Source of the DNA: Lepus europaeus
Taxonomy: Eukaryota; Chordata; Mammalia; Lagomorpha; Leporidae
Length of the DNA: 64,000 bases
Reading direction: 5' to 3'
Assembly (NCBI RefSeq): GCF_033115175.1
Contig: NC_084827.1
Coordinates: forward strand, 124,155,701 to 124,219,700
Shown here piece after piece: positions 62,100-64,000 of this stretch. The translations under genes and the position numbers were made by a program. Positions within the stretch are counted from its first letter, which is position 1. Each line of letters opens with the position of its first letter. Under the pieces are notes generated by a model. It searched no databases and was not told the origin of the DNA. It was given only the letters and a program-made list of their open reading frames with translations.

Positions 62100-62520
62100 G
62101 GTGATGCATTCACCTGGTTTAAATAACAAAATATCTCCTTCCTAGCTTGACTTCCAAATCATCCTTTTCCCCTCTGTGGAGACAATTTTTCAACCTTCTT
62201 TGTCTATCTTTCCAGAGACAGTATACATTTATAAAAGAAAACAAATTTTAATGCAAATAGTAAACTACAAACTGCATCTTGCTTTTTAATTCCACTTAAC
62301 TGAATATGAGTATTTTAGAGATTATTCCCTAGCAAGACATAAAGGTTTACTTAATTTTTTACCTTTTGTAAGTATCATAATTTATATGAACTGCTTTACT
62401 GATAAATATTGCTGCTATTATAAATTATAATCTGTACTTGTATCAGTTCACATGCAGGCAAATGTGTCTGCCAGTTCTATATGTAGGATAAAATCCTAGA
62501 AGCTCAACTACATTTTTAAA
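62100..62520 (-). repeat. Old L1-type fragment, antisense
   Basis: 'gcatcttgctttttaattcc', 'agagattattccctagcaag' and 'aggataaaatcctagaagct' resemble antisense text of ancient L1. Decayed, so assignment is moderate. Confidence 0.5.
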
Positions 62521-62830
62521 AACAGGCATTGGTTATCTCAAGTATACGGTGTTCATGTACTTGGTACATGCATGAAGCAAAGTGGTTTTCAATGTTTTAA
62601 TTTTGATTGCGAGATCCTCTGAATTTTATGATGTAGATCCTAAGACCTGGAAATTAAATGTGTACTTGTTTTTTGGCTTTCACTTGTTAGTTTTTACCTT
62701 CTTCACTTTTTTCCTTTTTATTCTTTCTTCTGTTTTTCTTTTCGCCTTCTTCCTTTCTTCCTCCCTCCTTTCTTTCCCTCTTCTTCCCTACAGTCTGGTC
62801 TCAATTAAGGGTCAGATGAGAGCTATATAA

Positions 62831-62843
62831 CCACTAGGTGGTG
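62831..62843 (+). promoter_or_regulatory. Candidate CTCF binding motif
   Basis: CCACTAGGTGGTG on the + strand matches the CTCF core except for T at the usual GGC position. It is not inside a recognised SINE. Confidence 0.4.
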
Positions 62844-63464
62844 GTACAAGAACATTGGGAGAAGTATTTTTGTAAACAGACTAGGAATTAGTTTTGATTT
62901 CCTGCTCAGTTTTTAAATTGCTATCCACTTGGGCCCTTAAATGCCTCCTAAGGGATGTCATTGTGATTGCTGTTTAGTGGTTGAGCCAACATAAAATTGA
63001 TGTTGAGCTTTACAACAGCTGTTATAGACCACTTTATGTTTATGCTGAGACTTTTTAAAAATGCTTATTGCTAGAAAATGTTAACTCTTCCATGGGAATC
63101 TGGTAAGTTTTCTGAGTGATTTGAAAGGCTTACTTATATTTCTGACTGATTTACAGATCTCACAATGTTGCAGTTGAGTCTACTTAGAATTTATAATCCT
63201 GTTTTATTTAGCTGACTGAATTTTCAGTAAAGAAATGACAGTTTCCTAGCTACTTGCTATGGAAATGACAAAAGACATCTGTTTATTATGGCTTTACTCT
63301 ATTGACAGCAATTCAGCATTTTATACAAACTTGCAATATTGATCTTCATCGAAATGGCTAAATTACATTTTTAAGGTACTTTGGAATTTGACAGAAATGT
63401 TTTTGTGTGAATTACCTTAATTTTTGGAAGCATATCTTTTAATATAAAAAATCTTTTAATATAA

Positions 63465-63586
63465 GGAATCTTCAAAAGGTTTGGGGGAAATATGTGTTCT
63501 GAAAAAATGATGGAGTTTTGAAATTTTCTACATCAAAGCAGACTCAGCTTTTAATTCTGTTTCTATGAGGTTTTTGAAGTACCTTC
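63465..63586. repeat. Mariner-like short element, best-preserved long copy
   Basis: Left 'ggaatcttcaaaaggtttgg' and right 'gaggtttttgaagtaccttc' are inverted ends. The inside shares 'cttttaattctgtttc' with the copy near 19.5 kb (reverse complement). Confidence 0.55.
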
Positions 63587-64000
63587 ATAATTCTATACCT
63601 GTGCTTAGAAATTTTGGATTAGCTAACTCTCTTTACAGCACAAAATAAAAAGGCTATCATAAATAATAAAGAATCATTGCCTACATTGTAACTGTATGGA
63701 AAAAAAAAAAGCCCTGGTATGATGATTTCAGCAATTAAACTCTGCTGAAATTCTCTTTAATGTGTTCCGTTCAGGAATGTGGTTAGAGGTACCCTGTAAA
63801 GCACTCTGTTCAAGGCTGGCATGCACACACATTCTCGTCTCCTGTATGCCGTCCCTGTGAGATTGGTAGCAGCGATATACAGTGGCTCCTCTACTTTCTC
63901 ACAGCATGTTCCTGTCAGCTGGAAAATCTACATCTTCCTGAGAAGTAATCTTACAGCAAAGCACCTATTGACGTGCTTTGATGGTCAATTATTTTTGGAC
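63587..64000. other. Repeat-free window edge
   Basis: No repeat recognised. GC rises toward the end, and the sequence contains a short inverted repeat (ttcagcaattaaactctgctgaa, 63728-63750). No ORF is supported. Confidence 0.4.

Overview
The window is mammalian nuclear DNA, almost certainly from a lagomorph and most likely rabbit (Oryctolagus cuniculus). The evidence is about forty copies of the lagomorph-specific tRNA-derived C repeat (CSINE), rabbit-type L1 3' ends, and much older mammalian L1, MIR, MER5-like and mariner-like fragments. There are no bacterial, phage or organellar features.

The only protein-coding gene I can support is the 3' half of UBE2E3, a ubiquitin-conjugating E2 enzyme, on the + strand. 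Three coding exons are visible (10564-10696, 14576-14723, 16637-16734) with matching splice sites and phases. They give the whole C-terminal two thirds of the UBC fold, including the catalytic cysteine. The stop codon, a 3' UTR of about 0.54 kb and an AATAAA signal follow. The 5' exons lie upstream of the window, so positions 1-10563 are intron.

From about 17.3 kb to the end I see no convincing gene; this is the intergenic region 3' of UBE2E3. It falls into relatively unique blocks (21.3-27.7, 28.0-35.4, 50.3-52.3, 60.9-64 kb) and a repeat-dense block (about 36-61 kb). The dense block holds nested L1s, many CSINEs, a twin-primed (5'-inverted) L1, and a 289-nt uninterrupted polypyrimidine tract inside that L1's 3' UTR.

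I found no new biological system. The most informative signals are retrotransposition structures: the L1 5' inversion with candidate target-site duplication, a possible L1 3' transduction or tandem 3' UTR inside one target-site duplication, a head-to-head SINE/L1 junction, and inverted SINE pairs. Other items worth checking are two strong CTCF-like motifs pointing outward at the two ends of the window, a scattered family of small mariner-like palindromes, and a small unexplained GC-richer island at 44.9-45.3 kb. Nearly all long ORFs in the window are read through SINEs or L1s and are not genes.
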